DNA of 64,000 nucleotides from Synergistaceae bacterium. GTDB taxonomy: Bacteria; Synergistota; Synergistia; Synergistales; Aminobacteriaceae. A program made the translations under genes and the position numbers. This document shows, piece by piece, positions 28,210 through 37,302 of this stretch (within the stretch, counting starts at the first letter, position 1; each line of letters opens with the position of its first letter). The notes beneath the pieces are model-generated. The model did not search any database. It was not told the DNA's origin and saw nothing but the letters and a program-made list of their open reading frames with translations. The stretch is from the NCBI GenBank assembly GCA_017439345.1, contig JAFSJJ010000042.1, forward strand, positions 45,119 through 109,118, read 5' to 3'.

Positions 28210-29202
28210 TTAATTCCTCCTGATGGTGTTTACTTCGCCCGAACGCAAAGTTTCTTTGAAGCCTAATTGATTTATGATCTCGAGTCCTCCGTCCGAGCTT
28301 ATGCCCAGAACATGAGCCGTTAATGTCTCGCCGTCTTTGATGTAAGTAATGTCGCTGTCAATTAATAGTGAACGCTTTCTGTATTCGTGAATCAAATGTG
28401 ATTGAGTAGCATTCAAATCTTCAGCAAAGTTCATAATATAATCTGCAATCCGTGCGCAGAGTTCATCGCGTCCAAATTTTATTCTGCCGTCGGGAAATAT
28501 TGAGCCTGCATTGTAATCACCTGCAAATTTTTTCGTTGATACGTTAATCCCTATGCCTGTAACTATGCTTTCAATTTCACCGCTCTCGAAACTTGTTACA
28601 GCTTCGGTTAATATTCCCGTAATTTTTTTATTATCTAGATAAATATCATTGACCCACTTGATTCTTAACGCTTCACTAAGCTCCGGGCATAAGTCTTCGA
28701 TTGCAAGGCACACGCTTACTGCATCAGCAATAGTTATAAATTGAAAGTTAGCAGCTTTGATATTGTCAGGCTTTAATATAATGCTCATGTAGAGTCCTGT
28801 TCCTGCAGGAGACTCGAAAGAATGGCCAAGTCTGCCCCGCCCTGATGTCTGATGATTGGCAGCTATTAACGTCCCGTGAAGATCGTTATTATGATCATGA
28901 TTCATTATAAGACTTTTCGCGTAATTGTTAGTCGAGTCAATTTCGTCAAAGCATATAACGCGCTTAATCATAGAGTCATACTTCAAGTGTGAAATTATTC
29001 CCTGTCCTGTTAATATATCGCTGAAGTTTTCCAGCATGTAGCCTTTGTTAGTCCGGGATTGAATCACATGCCCTTCTTTTCTGAGAGAGTTAATAATTTT
29101 CCAGATTGCTGAGCGTGAGACGTTGAATTTCTCTGCAAGCTCTTCACCTGAAATGTATTCACCCCTGCGAGCCTCAAGCATGTTGAGAATCTTTTGCTTC
29201 AT
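28210..29202 (-). CDS. birA: Bifunctional biotin ligase / biotin operon repressor
   Basis: The 330-residue protein has an N-terminal winged helix (residues 1-60, SGEELAEKFNVSRSAIWKII) and a biotin protein ligase domain: FDEIDSTNNYAKSL, the biotinyl-AMP loop SGRGRLGHSFESPAGTGLYM, and KWVNDIYLDNKKITGILTE with the catalytic Lys. A C-terminal SH3-like cap follows. It biotinylates carboxylase/decarboxylase subunits and, as holo-repressor, controls its own operon. A candidate operator sits just upstream. Confidence 0.94.
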   Translation of the reverse strand: MKQKILNMLEARRGEYISGEELAEKFNVSRSAIWKIINSLRKEGHVIQSRTNKGYMLENFSDILTGQGIISHLKYDSMIKRVICFDEIDSTNNYAKSLIMNHDHNNDLHGTLIAANHQTSGRGRLGHSFESPAGTGLYMSIILKPDNIKAANFQFITIADAVSVCLAIEDLCPELSEALRIKWVNDIYLDNKKITGILTEAVTSFESGEIESIVTGIGINVSTKKFAGDYNAGSIFPDGRIKFGRDELCARIADYIMNFAEDLNATQSHLIHEYRKRSLLIDSDITYIKDGETLTAHVLGISSDGGLEIINQLGFKETLRSGEVNTIRRN

Positions 29203-29228
29203 GAGTAATAAATCACCCCGTTAATAAA

Positions 29229-29263
29229 ATGTAAACGCGATTAATTATATTACAGGTTGACAA
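29229..29263 (-). promoter_or_regulatory. Candidate BirA operator
   Basis: On the minus strand the half-sites TTGTCAACC (29263-29255) and CGTTTACAT (29237-29229) are imperfect inverted repeats (6 of 9 positions) separated by 17 bases containing TATAAT. The BirA consensus half-site is TTGTAAACC. The spacer is slightly longer than usual, so this is tentative. Position, 27 bases upstream of birA and over a probable -10 box, fits autorepression. Confidence 0.4.
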
Positions 29264-29274
29264 TTAAAACTTTC

Positions 29275-29304
29275 TTGCGTAAAAAATATTTTGATAGTTA
29301 TAAT
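29275..29304 (+). promoter_or_regulatory. Promoter of the XRE regulator
   Basis: TTGCGT (29275-29280), 18-base spacer, TATAAT (29299-29304), 46 bases before the start codon. Confidence 0.55.
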
Positions 29305-29349
29305 ATTTATGAGTGTTAATTCTTTTATGTTCGGAGGTCAAATCATAAA

Positions 29350-29724
29350 ATGGGAGTCAGTGCAAATATAAGGCAGTTAAGAAAGAAAGCAGGTCTCACA
29401 CAAATAGAACTTGCTGACAAAATCGGAGTCTCAATCGCAACGTTAAGACGCTGGGAGGCCGGAGAAACTTCACCGACAGGGACGAGAATAATTGAGCTTG
29501 CAAATTTATTAAACGCTTCACCTGATGATATAGTCAGAGAAAATGATTCATCAAGAAGTTCACGTTCTGTTATAAGCTACCCGAATTCAGAGAACTCAAA
29601 CGGAATGCTTGTATATGAAGGGGAAGGAACCCGAATAGAACTCCCTCCCACTGAGAAAGGCTACGAGTTGTTTAACAGGCTTGTCGAAAATTTAATCAAG
29701 AATAAGCATAAAGATTCACAGTAA
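29350..29724 (+). CDS. XRE-family transcriptional regulator
   Basis: 124 residues. The N-terminal helix-turn-helix (residues 5-60, IRQLRKKAGLTQIELADKIG, VSIATLRRWEAGETSPTGTR) is a typical Cro/C1 DNA-binding domain. The C-terminal ~60 residues are polar, with no known ligand domain (GMLVYEGEGTRIELPPTEKG). It is a single-gene unit divergent from birA. The target is unknown. Confidence 0.88.
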   Translation: MGVSANIRQLRKKAGLTQIELADKIGVSIATLRRWEAGETSPTGTRIIELANLLNASPDDIVRENDSSRSSRSVISYPNSENSNGMLVYEGEGTRIELPPTEKGYELFNRLVENLIKNKHKDSQ

Positions 29725-29732
29725 ATTTTTTT

Positions 29733-30527
29733 CTAGCATATAAAATCTTCAGAGCTTGAGCCTGTCATTTCCTGAAGGTCAGTTGTAACGTCGCTCGGAA
29801 GTCCAAGAGCCTTAGCAAGGGTATCAAGATATTTTTTCTCTGCCTGAGTATCGACATCAATAGCCATTAACGATGCAGAATATACTTGAGCCGCTAATTC
29901 AGGTCTTCCCCTGCAAGCCTGGACTATTTTAGCCGTCTCCATTGGACCCTGTAATTTCTGAAGGACGTAATTGACTCCGTCTTGGCCTATTCCTGAAGAT
30001 TTCACGTTGTTAATAATCTTGTTGAACTCGTCAGCGTCAACTTGGCCGTCAGATTTCGCTGCGTCGATCATTGCAAGTAATATAATCTCTGCGTCTGAAC
30101 TCTGCTGTTCTTGGGTAGGCTGTGTGTATGCCTGAGTCTGAGCAGGTGCTTGAGTCCCTGATGACTTTTTCGTAAGAGCCTTGTATGCCATCATGCCGAG
30201 AAGACCCATTAAGCCGCCTCCGAGTGAGTTAGCTGTTGTGCTTTGAGATTTTCCCGTTAATGCTCCGAGCAATGCCCCGAGTCCTGCCGCTGCGAGATTG
30301 TCGCCTCCGACTTTGCGTGTTACGTTCTGACCTGCTCCCATGAGAGAGCCTAACAAGTCTCCCATGCCGCCGCCTGAGCTGCTTTGACGAGGTGATGAGC
30401 TGCTGCCCATGAATGAGCCTAGTAAGTCGCCTATGCTGCTCCCTGCGTTGTTCATTCTTGAAGTCGTTACAGGTGATGAAGTTCCCTGCATGACTGAGCC
30501 TAATAGATCCATAAAGTTAAATGCCAT
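29733..30527 (-). CDS. DUF533 / TerB-like protein
   Basis: The 264-residue protein has a Gly/Ser/Met-rich N-terminal half (~1-125) with repeated DLLGSxMGxSSS and AAAGLGALLGALTGK stretches. A C-terminal helical domain (~145-250, EIILLAMIDAAKSDGQVDAD, EKKYLDTLAKALGL) is of the TerB/DUF533 type seen in YebE proteins. There is no signal peptide. The hydrophobic glycine-rich part could associate with the inner membrane. Function of the family is unclear. Confidence 0.82.
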   Translation of the reverse strand: MAFNFMDLLGSVMQGTSSPVTTSRMNNAGSSIGDLLGSFMGSSSSPRQSSSGGGMGDLLGSLMGAGQNVTRKVGGDNLAAAGLGALLGALTGKSQSTTANSLGGGLMGLLGMMAYKALTKKSSGTQAPAQTQAYTQPTQEQQSSDAEIILLAMIDAAKSDGQVDADEFNKIINNVKSSGIGQDGVNYVLQKLQGPMETAKIVQACRGRPELAAQVYSASLMAIDVDTQAEKKYLDTLAKALGLPSDVTTDLQEMTGSSSEDFIC

Positions 30528-30636
30528 GAAAAATTTTTGCTCCTTTCACGTTGAATAATTAATTAAAGATTTTAGCACTTGTTATGATAGAATTTTACGC
30601 AATTCCAAATTTTTTATTTATCAAGGAGGCAGTATC

Positions 30637-31626
30637 GTGAAAAAGTTTTTATTAATGCTTCTCGTTTTATCACTTGTAGTATGTGCTGCAGGTTCGGCTT
30701 CTGCTGAATGGAAGTTCGAGCGCAAAATTTCCATCGTATGCCCCTGGGGTGTCGGAGGCGGAGCTGACTCAACGTTAAGACCTATGGCAGAGTTACTCAA
30801 GAAAATCTTAGGCCAGGAAGTCGAAGTCGTGAACGTTACCGGAGGCAATGGAGTTACAGCAGTTGAATACGTGTACAAGCAGCCTGCTGACGGATATACT
30901 TTCATGCTTGGGACTCAGTCTTTATTCATGCAGGATATTCAAGGCACTACGTCAATGAACTTTAAAGATGAGTTTATACCGGTTGCGAGACTCGTCCATG
31001 CTATTAACGTTATAACTGCGTCAAAGAAAGCTATGGAGAAGAAGGGATATAAGACTTTCTCAGAGATGAGAGAATACGTTACAAAGAATCCCTTTGAGGT
31101 CAGCGTAGGAATGCTCACGAGTACAGGACTTGACGGAGCGGCTTTAAAGCAGGCTCTTGAAGGTCTTGATATTCTTGATGTGTCGTACCCTTCGGGCTCT
31201 GAGATGAACTCGGCACTTGTCGGCGGACATATTGACATTATGGTAACAGGCACGGACGAAATCGAGGGCTTAATTGCTGCCGGTGATATTGTCCCGTTGT
31301 TAGCTCTATGTGAGAAGAGAATGAAGCGTTATCCCGATGTTGAATGCTCTGTAGAACTGGGAATTAACTCAGTACTCGGCCCGGCAAGAGGAATCTTCGC
31401 AAAGAAAGGTACTCCTAAAGAAGCAATTGATGCACTCGTTAAGGCAATAGAAGAGGCTTCAAAGGATCCTACATGGCAGGCGTTCTTGGTTCAGGGCTGT
31501 TACGACGAGAGACCGGGGTTTGCAGGACCGGAAGAATATGCAGCAGCTTGCGAGGCGGACTATAAACTTCTCAGCGATTACCTCAAGGCTGAAGGAGTCA
31601 TGAAGAAGGATTACTACGCGAAATAA
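30637..31626 (+). CDS. tctC: Tripartite tricarboxylate transporter substrate-binding protein (TctC/Bug family)
   Basis: 329 residues with a signal peptide (FLLMLLVLSLVVCAAGSASA). The Bug-family fold shows ISIVCPWGVGGGADSTLRP in the ligand loop, KKILGQEVEVVNVTGGNGVT, VEYVYKQPADGYTFMLG and a C-terminal helix typical of periplasmic carboxylate binders. It is the first gene of tctCBA. A hairpin with a T-run directly after it probably lets the binding protein be made in excess over the membrane parts. The ligand is a carboxylate, possibly citrate in view of citDEF 25 kb away, but this is not proven. Confidence 0.93.
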   Translation: MKKFLLMLLVLSLVVCAAGSASAEWKFERKISIVCPWGVGGGADSTLRPMAELLKKILGQEVEVVNVTGGNGVTAVEYVYKQPADGYTFMLGTQSLFMQDIQGTTSMNFKDEFIPVARLVHAINVITASKKAMEKKGYKTFSEMREYVTKNPFEVSVGMLTSTGLDGAALKQALEGLDILDVSYPSGSEMNSALVGGHIDIMVTGTDEIEGLIAAGDIVPLLALCEKRMKRYPDVECSVELGINSVLGPARGIFAKKGTPKEAIDALVKAIEEASKDPTWQAFLVQGCYDERPGFAGPEEYAAACEADYKLLSDYLKAEGVMKKDYYAK

Positions 31627-31642
31627 TTAATTAATCTCTATG

Positions 31643-31670
31643 CGGGGTGAAATTATGCCCCGTTTTTATT
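31643..31670 (+). terminator. Intrinsic terminator/attenuator between tctC and tctB
   Basis: CGGGG (31643-31647) pairs with CCCCG (31658-31662) over a ten-base loop, followed by TTTTTATTT. It is located inside the operon, so it likely lowers read-through into tctBA. Confidence 0.7.
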
Positions 31671-31715
31671 TGCTCGTGAATTTATTAACTTTATGAAGGG
31701 AGAGAAATTTTCACA

Positions 31716-32246
31716 GTGTTTGAATTAATCTGCAACGTTTTATTATGGCTGGGACTCCTGTATTCGTATTTCTTTAACGTCCTTGAAGCTCCGATACCTG
31801 ACAGGACAGCAAGGAACCCTTACACGTTGAAGCCCGATGTGTGGCCGAAAGCAATAATAATATTATTATTAATCTGTATAGCAATAAATATCTTCAACAT
31901 AATCCGCAAGAATAAAAATAATCCTGAATTCTCACTTGACGCGTTATTAAGTATCAGGGCTCGTATGTGCATGGGAATAGCTTTAATTCTGGCAGCTAGT
32001 TTTGTGTTAGAACCTTTCGGCTACATGGTTACATGCGTTCTTGTGTTATTCCTGTATGGCTTGTTACTTGGCCAGACTCACGTTATAAGACTCGCTTTCA
32101 TGTCGATTATATTAACTCTTGTCTTGTATGTAGTCTTCAGCGTGTTATTATCCGTCAATCTTCCAAGAGGCACGATTCCCGAACTGCGAAACTTCTCGCT
32201 GTATATTGAAAGTATCGTTGCTTCTGTGAAGTCAGCTATTATGTAA
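31716..32246 (+). CDS. tctB: Tripartite tricarboxylate transporter small membrane subunit
   Basis: 176 residues, GTG start behind AAGGGAGAG. Four hydrophobic helices are visible (e.g. AIIILLLICIAINIF, LVLFLYGLLLGQTHVI), as in TctB proteins, which complete the transporter with TctA. The gene lies 17 bases before tctA. Sequence conservation of TctB is low, so the call rests on size, topology and position between tctC and tctA. Confidence 0.9.
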   Translation: MFELICNVLLWLGLLYSYFFNVLEAPIPDRTARNPYTLKPDVWPKAIIILLLICIAINIFNIIRKNKNNPEFSLDALLSIRARMCMGIALILAASFVLEPFGYMVTCVLVLFLYGLLLGQTHVIRLAFMSIILTLVLYVVFSVLLSVNLPRGTIPELRNFSLYIESIVASVKSAIM

Positions 32247-32262
32247 AGGAGGGTTTATCACT

Positions 32263-33756
32263 ATGACAACATGGGAATTATTCACTAACGGTTTCAGCGT
32301 CTTAATGGATCCTTATACTTTCATGATGGTTGTATTTGCTATTATCGTAGGCACGATATTCGGAGCATTGCCCGGAGTCAGTGCTACAATGGCTGTAGCT
32401 CTGGGTCTTCCATTTACGTACTCAATGCAGCCAATTCCTGCAATAGTCTTTCTCGTTGCTGTGTACTGCTCATCAATCACAGGCGGAAGCATTACAGCAA
32501 TACTCTTCAAGATTCCCGGAGTTCCCTCAAGTGCTCCTACGACGTTTGACGGCTATCCTATGGCTCAAAGGGGAGAAGCAGGCAAGGCTTTAGGTATAGC
32601 GTTAGGAAGTTCTGCAATCGGCGGACTCGTCTCGGCTCTGGCAATGCTGACTCTTTCACCGCAGTTGACTCAGGCTGCGTTATCGTTCAGTCCTTCAGAT
32701 ATATTTGCTATAACTTTCATGGGACTCTCGATTCTCACGTGCTTAGACTCAAAGAATATCTTGAGAACGTTAATTTCAGGTTTACTGGGATTATTATTAG
32801 CTTGTGTCGGTCAAGATCCTATGTATGCCGTTCAGAGACTCACATTTGGGAGCGGTGAATTAATTGCAGGTCTTGAGATGATACCGGTCTTAATAGGAAT
32901 ATTCGCAGTTACTGAAGTCTTAAAGCAGACCAAGAAGCGCGATAAACTCTCAGCCGAAGAAGGAACAGCAAGCGTTAATACAAAGATGCCTTCATTCAAA
33001 GAGTGGTGGGGCATTAAGTGGCTGTTAGCAAGATGTTCTGTCATTGGCACGATAATAGGAATTCTACCCGGAGCAGGAGCAACGATAGCTTCATTCTTGT
33101 GTTATTCGAGCGAGACGAAATTATCAAAGTATCCTGAGAAGTTCGGAACTGGAATCATTGACGGTATTGCTGCCTCAGAAACCGCAAACAATGCTGCAAC
33201 GGGCGGAGCTATGGTTCCGTTGTTATCTCTTGGAATTCCCGGGGGCAACGCTGCTGCTGTCATGATGAGTGCTTTAGTCCTGAAGGGTGTACAGTTAGGG
33301 CCGCTGCTTCTCGTCAATCAGCCGCAATATTTAAGCGCAACATTTGCTTCAATGGTCGTTACTAATATATTAATGGTCGTTGTAGCAATAGGAATCGCAA
33401 AGATTTTCGCTCAGATTTTAGCAGTTCCATATTCATATTTAGGGCCGATTATCATAATGCTTGCTATTATTGGCTCGTACGCTACGAATATGAGTATCGC
33501 TGACGTTAAGATTATGGCTATTGCGGGCGTTATAGGCTTGATAATTTCTGCATGTCATTTCAACAGTGCTGCTTTAATTCTTGGCCTCGTGTTAGGCGTT
33601 ATCTGTGAGGGCAACTTCAGCAGGGCTTACACGATCTCAAGGGCGAATCTAGTCAATATGTTCGCAAGACCTGTAGCAGGGACTTTAATGGCCGTGAGCT
33701 TTGTGTTATTGATATGGCCGATAGTCTCGCAGTTATTCAAGAAGTCAGAGAAATAA
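32263..33756 (+). CDS. tctA: Tripartite tricarboxylate transporter large membrane subunit
   Basis: The 497-residue channel subunit has ~12 helices and the TctA signature blocks GTIFGALPGVSATMAVALGL, VYCSSITGGSITAILFKIPG, GIIDGIAASETANNAATGGA and VPLLSLGIPGGNAAAVM. It imports the carboxylate delivered by TctC using an ion gradient. It is the last gene of the operon and is followed by a good terminator. Confidence 0.95.
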   Translation: MTTWELFTNGFSVLMDPYTFMMVVFAIIVGTIFGALPGVSATMAVALGLPFTYSMQPIPAIVFLVAVYCSSITGGSITAILFKIPGVPSSAPTTFDGYPMAQRGEAGKALGIALGSSAIGGLVSALAMLTLSPQLTQAALSFSPSDIFAITFMGLSILTCLDSKNILRTLISGLLGLLLACVGQDPMYAVQRLTFGSGELIAGLEMIPVLIGIFAVTEVLKQTKKRDKLSAEEGTASVNTKMPSFKEWWGIKWLLARCSVIGTIIGILPGAGATIASFLCYSSETKLSKYPEKFGTGIIDGIAASETANNAATGGAMVPLLSLGIPGGNAAAVMMSALVLKGVQLGPLLLVNQPQYLSATFASMVVTNILMVVVAIGIAKIFAQILAVPYSYLGPIIIMLAIIGSYATNMSIADVKIMAIAGVIGLIISACHFNSAALILGLVLGVICEGNFSRAYTISRANLVNMFARPVAGTLMAVSFVLLIWPIVSQLFKKSEK

Positions 33757-33776
33757 TTATTTACTCAATTATTTAC

Positions 33777-33817
33777 TCCCGGAGAGTCATGAAGAGCTTT
33801 CCGGGATTTATTTTTTT
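33777..33817. terminator. Terminator between tctA and the DUF1810 gene
   Basis: TCCCGGA (33777-33783) pairs with TCCGGGA (33800-33806), followed on the plus strand by TTTATTTTTTT. Confidence 0.85.
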
Positions 33818-34241
33818 ATGAGTGTCTCTTAAGCATTAAGAGTGTTTTATTATCCTGTTCACCGTTAAAGAACTTATCTAACACTTTATGAAACACTGAG
33901 TCTTTTTCCGACACCTGAGCAAATAGAGTCATGCAGGATTTTAATTTCACGTCGTCAGCTCCCATAACGTGATAGGGATTGCAGTCCGTGAGAGATAATA
34001 GAGCCTGTGTTATCTCGATTAATCTAGAGCCTAATACCGGGTGAGCAAGATAGCTTTTAGCCTCGTCAATGTCTTCTATTCCGTAAGTATAAGATCGCGT
34101 GCTTTGACCTAGTCCCCTTAACTGCGGAAATATATACCATATCCAATGAGTTCGCTTATGCCCTGAGCGTATTTCGTCAAGAGCAATGTTATAACTTTCT
34201 TTTTGAGCTGTTATGAATCTTTCGAGATTATATTCTTTCAT
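33816..34241 (-). CDS. DUF1810 family protein
   Basis: A 141-residue protein of the DUF1810 family: LERFITAQKESYNIALDEIR, THWIWYIFPQLRGLGQS, YGIEDIDEAKSYLAHPVLGS, LKSCMTLFAQV and VLDKFFNGEQDNKTL are the conserved blocks. Length is normal. The family is widespread, helical and has no assigned activity. It is a single gene between the tct operon and the liv operon, pointing against tct. Confidence 0.9.
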   Translation of the reverse strand: MKEYNLERFITAQKESYNIALDEIRSGHKRTHWIWYIFPQLRGLGQSTRSYTYGIEDIDEAKSYLAHPVLGSRLIEITQALLSLTDCNPYHVMGADDVKLKSCMTLFAQVSEKDSVFHKVLDKFFNGEQDNKTLLMLKRHS

Positions 34242-34295
34242 GATTAATTATTCTGACTCTACCTTTCGTGATTGATTCGAGTATATTATGACATA

Positions 34296-34328
34296 AAAAA
34301 ATTCCCCTCGCCGTTAATGACAAGGGGA
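34296..34328 (-). terminator. Terminator of the liv/catabolic operon
   Basis: On the minus strand TCCCCTT pairs with AGGGGA around a ~13-base loop and is followed by ATTTTTTTATG. It lies just after the AroE-like gene. Confidence 0.8.
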
Positions 34329-34343
34329 CGCAAGAATTTATAT

Positions 34344-35240
34344 TTACGGTCTGGCAACGTTCAGGAAGCTGCAAAGTTCATCGATACAAGCCTCTTTATT
34401 CTGTTCGCTGACTCTCTTGCTGAATAAAAAGTTAAATATCAAATCCATCTGAGACACGAGCATATACATTCCGGGTATCGTATTAAGATTATTTACTTTG
34501 GCTCTGCTTATGGTCTCGGACATCGGAGGATTAATCACGCTGTCAAACACTGAAGAGTCCTCCGGCATTCTGTCAATGAAGCCTAAATATTCGTGCTTGT
34601 GGGCAAAACCTGCCATTCCTAACGGTGTAAGATTCGCAAATAATTTACACTTCTCGGCAGCTTTATTCAGGCTCTCAGGTTCGGGCTTAATCACTTCGAC
34701 TTCAGCGGGGGTGTTATCGCGAATTATTCTAGCTGTATTCTCTGCGCGTTCAAGAGTCCTGTTCGTGATATAAATTTTCTTGACTCCTGCCCGTGCGAGT
34801 TCACATGCTGTGACTCCTGTTATTCCCCCTGAACCGTATAATAATGCTTCAATGCCGTCAAGTTTCGCACCGTGATCAAGCATTGCCGTAACTGCCCCTT
34901 TGCCGTCCATTCCTGCACCGTGCGAGCCGTTCCCGTCAAGTCTGACTGCATTAACAGAATGAAATAATCTGCTCGTCTCGTCAACATCATCAAGCAAGTC
35001 TACAAAATCCCCTTTGTGAGGCATAGTAGGCGCAAGATAATGAATTCCCATGAGCTTACATGCTTTGAGAAACTCCGGTAACTGTCCCTTCTTAATCTCG
35101 CAGGGAAGCATAATAGCATTCATGTCAAGCAGCTCGAACAACTTATTATAAGCTCTGGGCGCGTTAGTCTTTGCTATAGGGTCTCCTACGTTGAGTACTA
35201 GCTCTGTATCGAGATTTAATTTTACGTTCTCAAGTCTCAT
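34344..35240 (-). CDS. Shikimate dehydrogenase-like NAD(P)-dependent oxidoreductase
   Basis: The 298-residue protein follows the AroE layout. The N-terminal substrate domain has VGDPIAKTNAPRAYNKLF and the Lys-containing APTMPHKGDFVDLL. The Rossmann domain has ALLYGSGGITGVTACELARA, ITNRTLERAENTAR and NLTPLGM. Differences from housekeeping AroE include Ala-Pro in place of the Ser-x-Ser substrate motif (shikimate AroE usually has SxSP). Position at the end of an uptake/PLP-enzyme operon suggests a catabolic substrate such as quinate or another cyclic or amino compound. Primary shikimate synthesis cannot be excluded. Confidence 0.8.
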   Translation of the reverse strand: MRLENVKLNLDTELVLNVGDPIAKTNAPRAYNKLFELLDMNAIMLPCEIKKGQLPEFLKACKLMGIHYLAPTMPHKGDFVDLLDDVDETSRLFHSVNAVRLDGNGSHGAGMDGKGAVTAMLDHGAKLDGIEALLYGSGGITGVTACELARAGVKKIYITNRTLERAENTARIIRDNTPAEVEVIKPEPESLNKAAEKCKLFANLTPLGMAGFAHKHEYLGFIDRMPEDSSVFDSVINPPMSETISRAKVNNLNTIPGMYMLVSQMDLIFNFLFSKRVSEQNKEACIDELCSFLNVARP

Positions 35241-35252
35241 GATTATATTTAT

Positions 35253-36530
35253 TTACTTCGCAAGCTCTGCCGTAATCTTCAGGAACTCGTCAATGTCATC
35301 ATAAGTGTGGCAGTGAAGAGGCGAGACTCTCACTATTCCATGCTGGCCGATTGAATTAACCTGACGCGCTGAGTAAAGACTCTTGTCTGTTCTCTCATGA
35401 ATTACGACTCCGGCTGACTCGTAGGCTCTTGCAGCTTCCTCACAGCTCATCTTGTCAAATACTATAGGCACGATTAAATCACGCTGAGTCAAGTCGTCCA
35501 TCTCAACAGCAACTTTTACGCCCTTCATTCCGATTAATCCGGGTGCATCGTCAGAGCCGTGAAGCATTCTGTGTAATAATGCCCTCTCATGCAGGGTGAT
35601 TCTGTTCATGCCCTCAACGTATAACGCGCGCTTGTCTTCAGTGTTCGTGAACTGCCGGCCGATCCAGCAGACGTAATCAAATATTGCGCTCAACATTGCA
35701 TACATGCCGGGTGCACAGCCTCCCATTTCCCAATTGCTCTGGGTCTCACGTATTAATTTTCTGTGAGGGAGATTCATAACTCTGTCAGAGAGCCAGCCTA
35801 CACCGAGTCCCCTGAGTCCGCCGAATTTGTAGGGAGCGAAATTAACGCAGTCGAGTTTACAGCCCTTCATGTCAGTTAATCCGTGAGGAGTGTGCTGAAC
35901 TGAGTCGCAGATGATATATAAATCAGGCTTAATCTTCCGCGCCTCGCGTGCAAGGGTCTCAATGTCGAGAATTGCGCCGGTTATGTTCGATGTCATGATT
36001 ACGCTTAACAAGCACGTATCTTTATCAACGAGTTCAAGAATTCTTTCAACGGGAATGCTTCCGGTTCTGGGATCAGTCTTCGCGACTCTGAATTCTTTCT
36101 TGTACTTAGTTGATGGGATTTCGCAGCCGTCAAACGCTGAAGGGTGTTCAAGCTCCGTAGTAACGACATTAGTGCCGGGTACGTTCTCGATTATCGCTTC
36201 AGATACGTCAAATATTATTATTGAAGCAGTCATTGATGTCATGATACAGCCGCCCTCAGCATTGAAGAGGGTTTTCATGTCATCGCACGCCTTGACCCTT
36301 AACGAATCAAGATAATCTGAAGCCTTGCCGCCGTGTCCTCCGCAGTTGGGTAAATCGTCAACTTTCTGGAACTCCTCGCTTGCTGCCTTGAGTCTCATTG
36401 AGCCGCCCGAATTGTCAAAGAATAAACGCTTCTTCCCTGTGAATGGGTCTATGTCAACGTGATAATACTTGTCTCTAATTTGAGCCGATAATTCAGCAGG
36501 CATTAACAGCCCGTTCGGATATTCTTTCAT
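35253..36530 (-). CDS. Class-V-type PLP-dependent aminotransferase/lyase
   Basis: At 425 residues it has the cysteine-desulfurase/kynureninase-like fold: KRLFFDNSGGSMRLKAASEE near the start, VTTELEHPSAFDG, SNITGAILDIETLAREAR, IICDSVQHTPHGLTDM (PLP Asp and His region), and NFAPYKFGGLRGLGVGWLSD with the Lys that binds PLP. It lies 12 bases upstream of the AroE-like gene and follows livF. It is unrelated in context to iron-sulfur assembly, so desulfurase activity is not assumed. A lyase or transaminase acting on the imported amino compound is inferred. Confidence 0.85.
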   Translation of the reverse strand: MKEYPNGLLMPAELSAQIRDKYYHVDIDPFTGKKRLFFDNSGGSMRLKAASEEFQKVDDLPNCGGHGGKASDYLDSLRVKACDDMKTLFNAEGGCIMTSMTASIIIFDVSEAIIENVPGTNVVTTELEHPSAFDGCEIPSTKYKKEFRVAKTDPRTGSIPVERILELVDKDTCLLSVIMTSNITGAILDIETLAREARKIKPDLYIICDSVQHTPHGLTDMKGCKLDCVNFAPYKFGGLRGLGVGWLSDRVMNLPHRKLIRETQSNWEMGGCAPGMYAMLSAIFDYVCWIGRQFTNTEDKRALYVEGMNRITLHERALLHRMLHGSDDAPGLIGMKGVKVAVEMDDLTQRDLIVPIVFDKMSCEEAARAYESAGVVIHERTDKSLYSARQVNSIGQHGIVRVSPLHCHTYDDIDEFLKITAELAK

Positions 36531-36573
36531 AATTAATAAAAACTTCCTTCCTGATTGAAATGTTGATTATAAT

Positions 36574-37302
36574 TTATTTCTTAGCTCCGAGATATGCCGC
36601 AATTAATTCATCATCTGCAAGGAGTTCCGCGCCTGTCCCTGAGTTCGTAATTTCTCCGGTCGTCAACACGTAGCCCCTGTCTGCAATTTTCAGAGCCTGC
36701 TTTGCGTTCTGTTCGACTAATAATATAGTTATTCCCATGTCCCTGACTGTCTTAATGACGTTAAAGACTTCTGCAACAACAAGAGGAGCGAGTCCCATTG
36801 AAGGTTCATCGAGCATCATTAATTTAGGGTCGGCCATCATTGAGCGTCCTACGGCTAACATTTGCTGTTCACCGCCTGAGAGTGTCCCCGCTAACTGCCT
36901 GCGTCTCTCCTTGAGTCTTGGGAATGACGTATAGACCATCTCAAGCAGTTCTTTATCTCTTGCAGGTGTCCGAGTCCTGAAGAACGTTCCGACTTCAAGA
37001 TTTTCTTCTACTGACTTAGCTATGAAGACTCCGCGCCCTTCCGGTACTATCGAAATTCCAAGAGGGACAATTTGATAACTCTTCTTGCCTACGAGTTCCT
37101 GGCCGTCAAATTTAATGCTGCTCCCTGAGTTTATCGTTACCATTCCTAGAATCGATTTCATAAGAGTTGACTTGCCTGCGCCGTTAGCTCCGAGCAGTGA
37201 AACTATTTCGCCCTCGTTGACTTCGAGTGATATACCCTTAAGAGCAGTAATAGGCCCGTATCTTGAGACGAGATTATTTACAGAAAGAATCGTTTTGCTC
37301 AT
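36574..37302 (-). CDS. livF: Branched-chain amino-acid-type ABC transporter ATPase LivF
   Basis: 242 residues. Walker A LLGANGAGKSTLMKSIL, signature LSGGEQQMLAVGRSMM, Walker B LMMLDEPSMGLAPL and the switch His region ILLVEQNAKQAL are intact. The start codon overlaps the livG stop (TAATG). One of two ATPases of the HAAT importer. Confidence 0.94.
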   Translation of the reverse strand: MSKTILSVNNLVSRYGPITALKGISLEVNEGEIVSLLGANGAGKSTLMKSILGMVTINSGSSIKFDGQELVGKKSYQIVPLGISIVPEGRGVFIAKSVEENLEVGTFFRTRTPARDKELLEMVYTSFPRLKERRRQLAGTLSGGEQQMLAVGRSMMADPKLMMLDEPSMGLAPLVVAEVFNVIKTVRDMGITILLVEQNAKQALKIADRGYVLTTGEITNSGTGAELLADDELIAAYLGAKK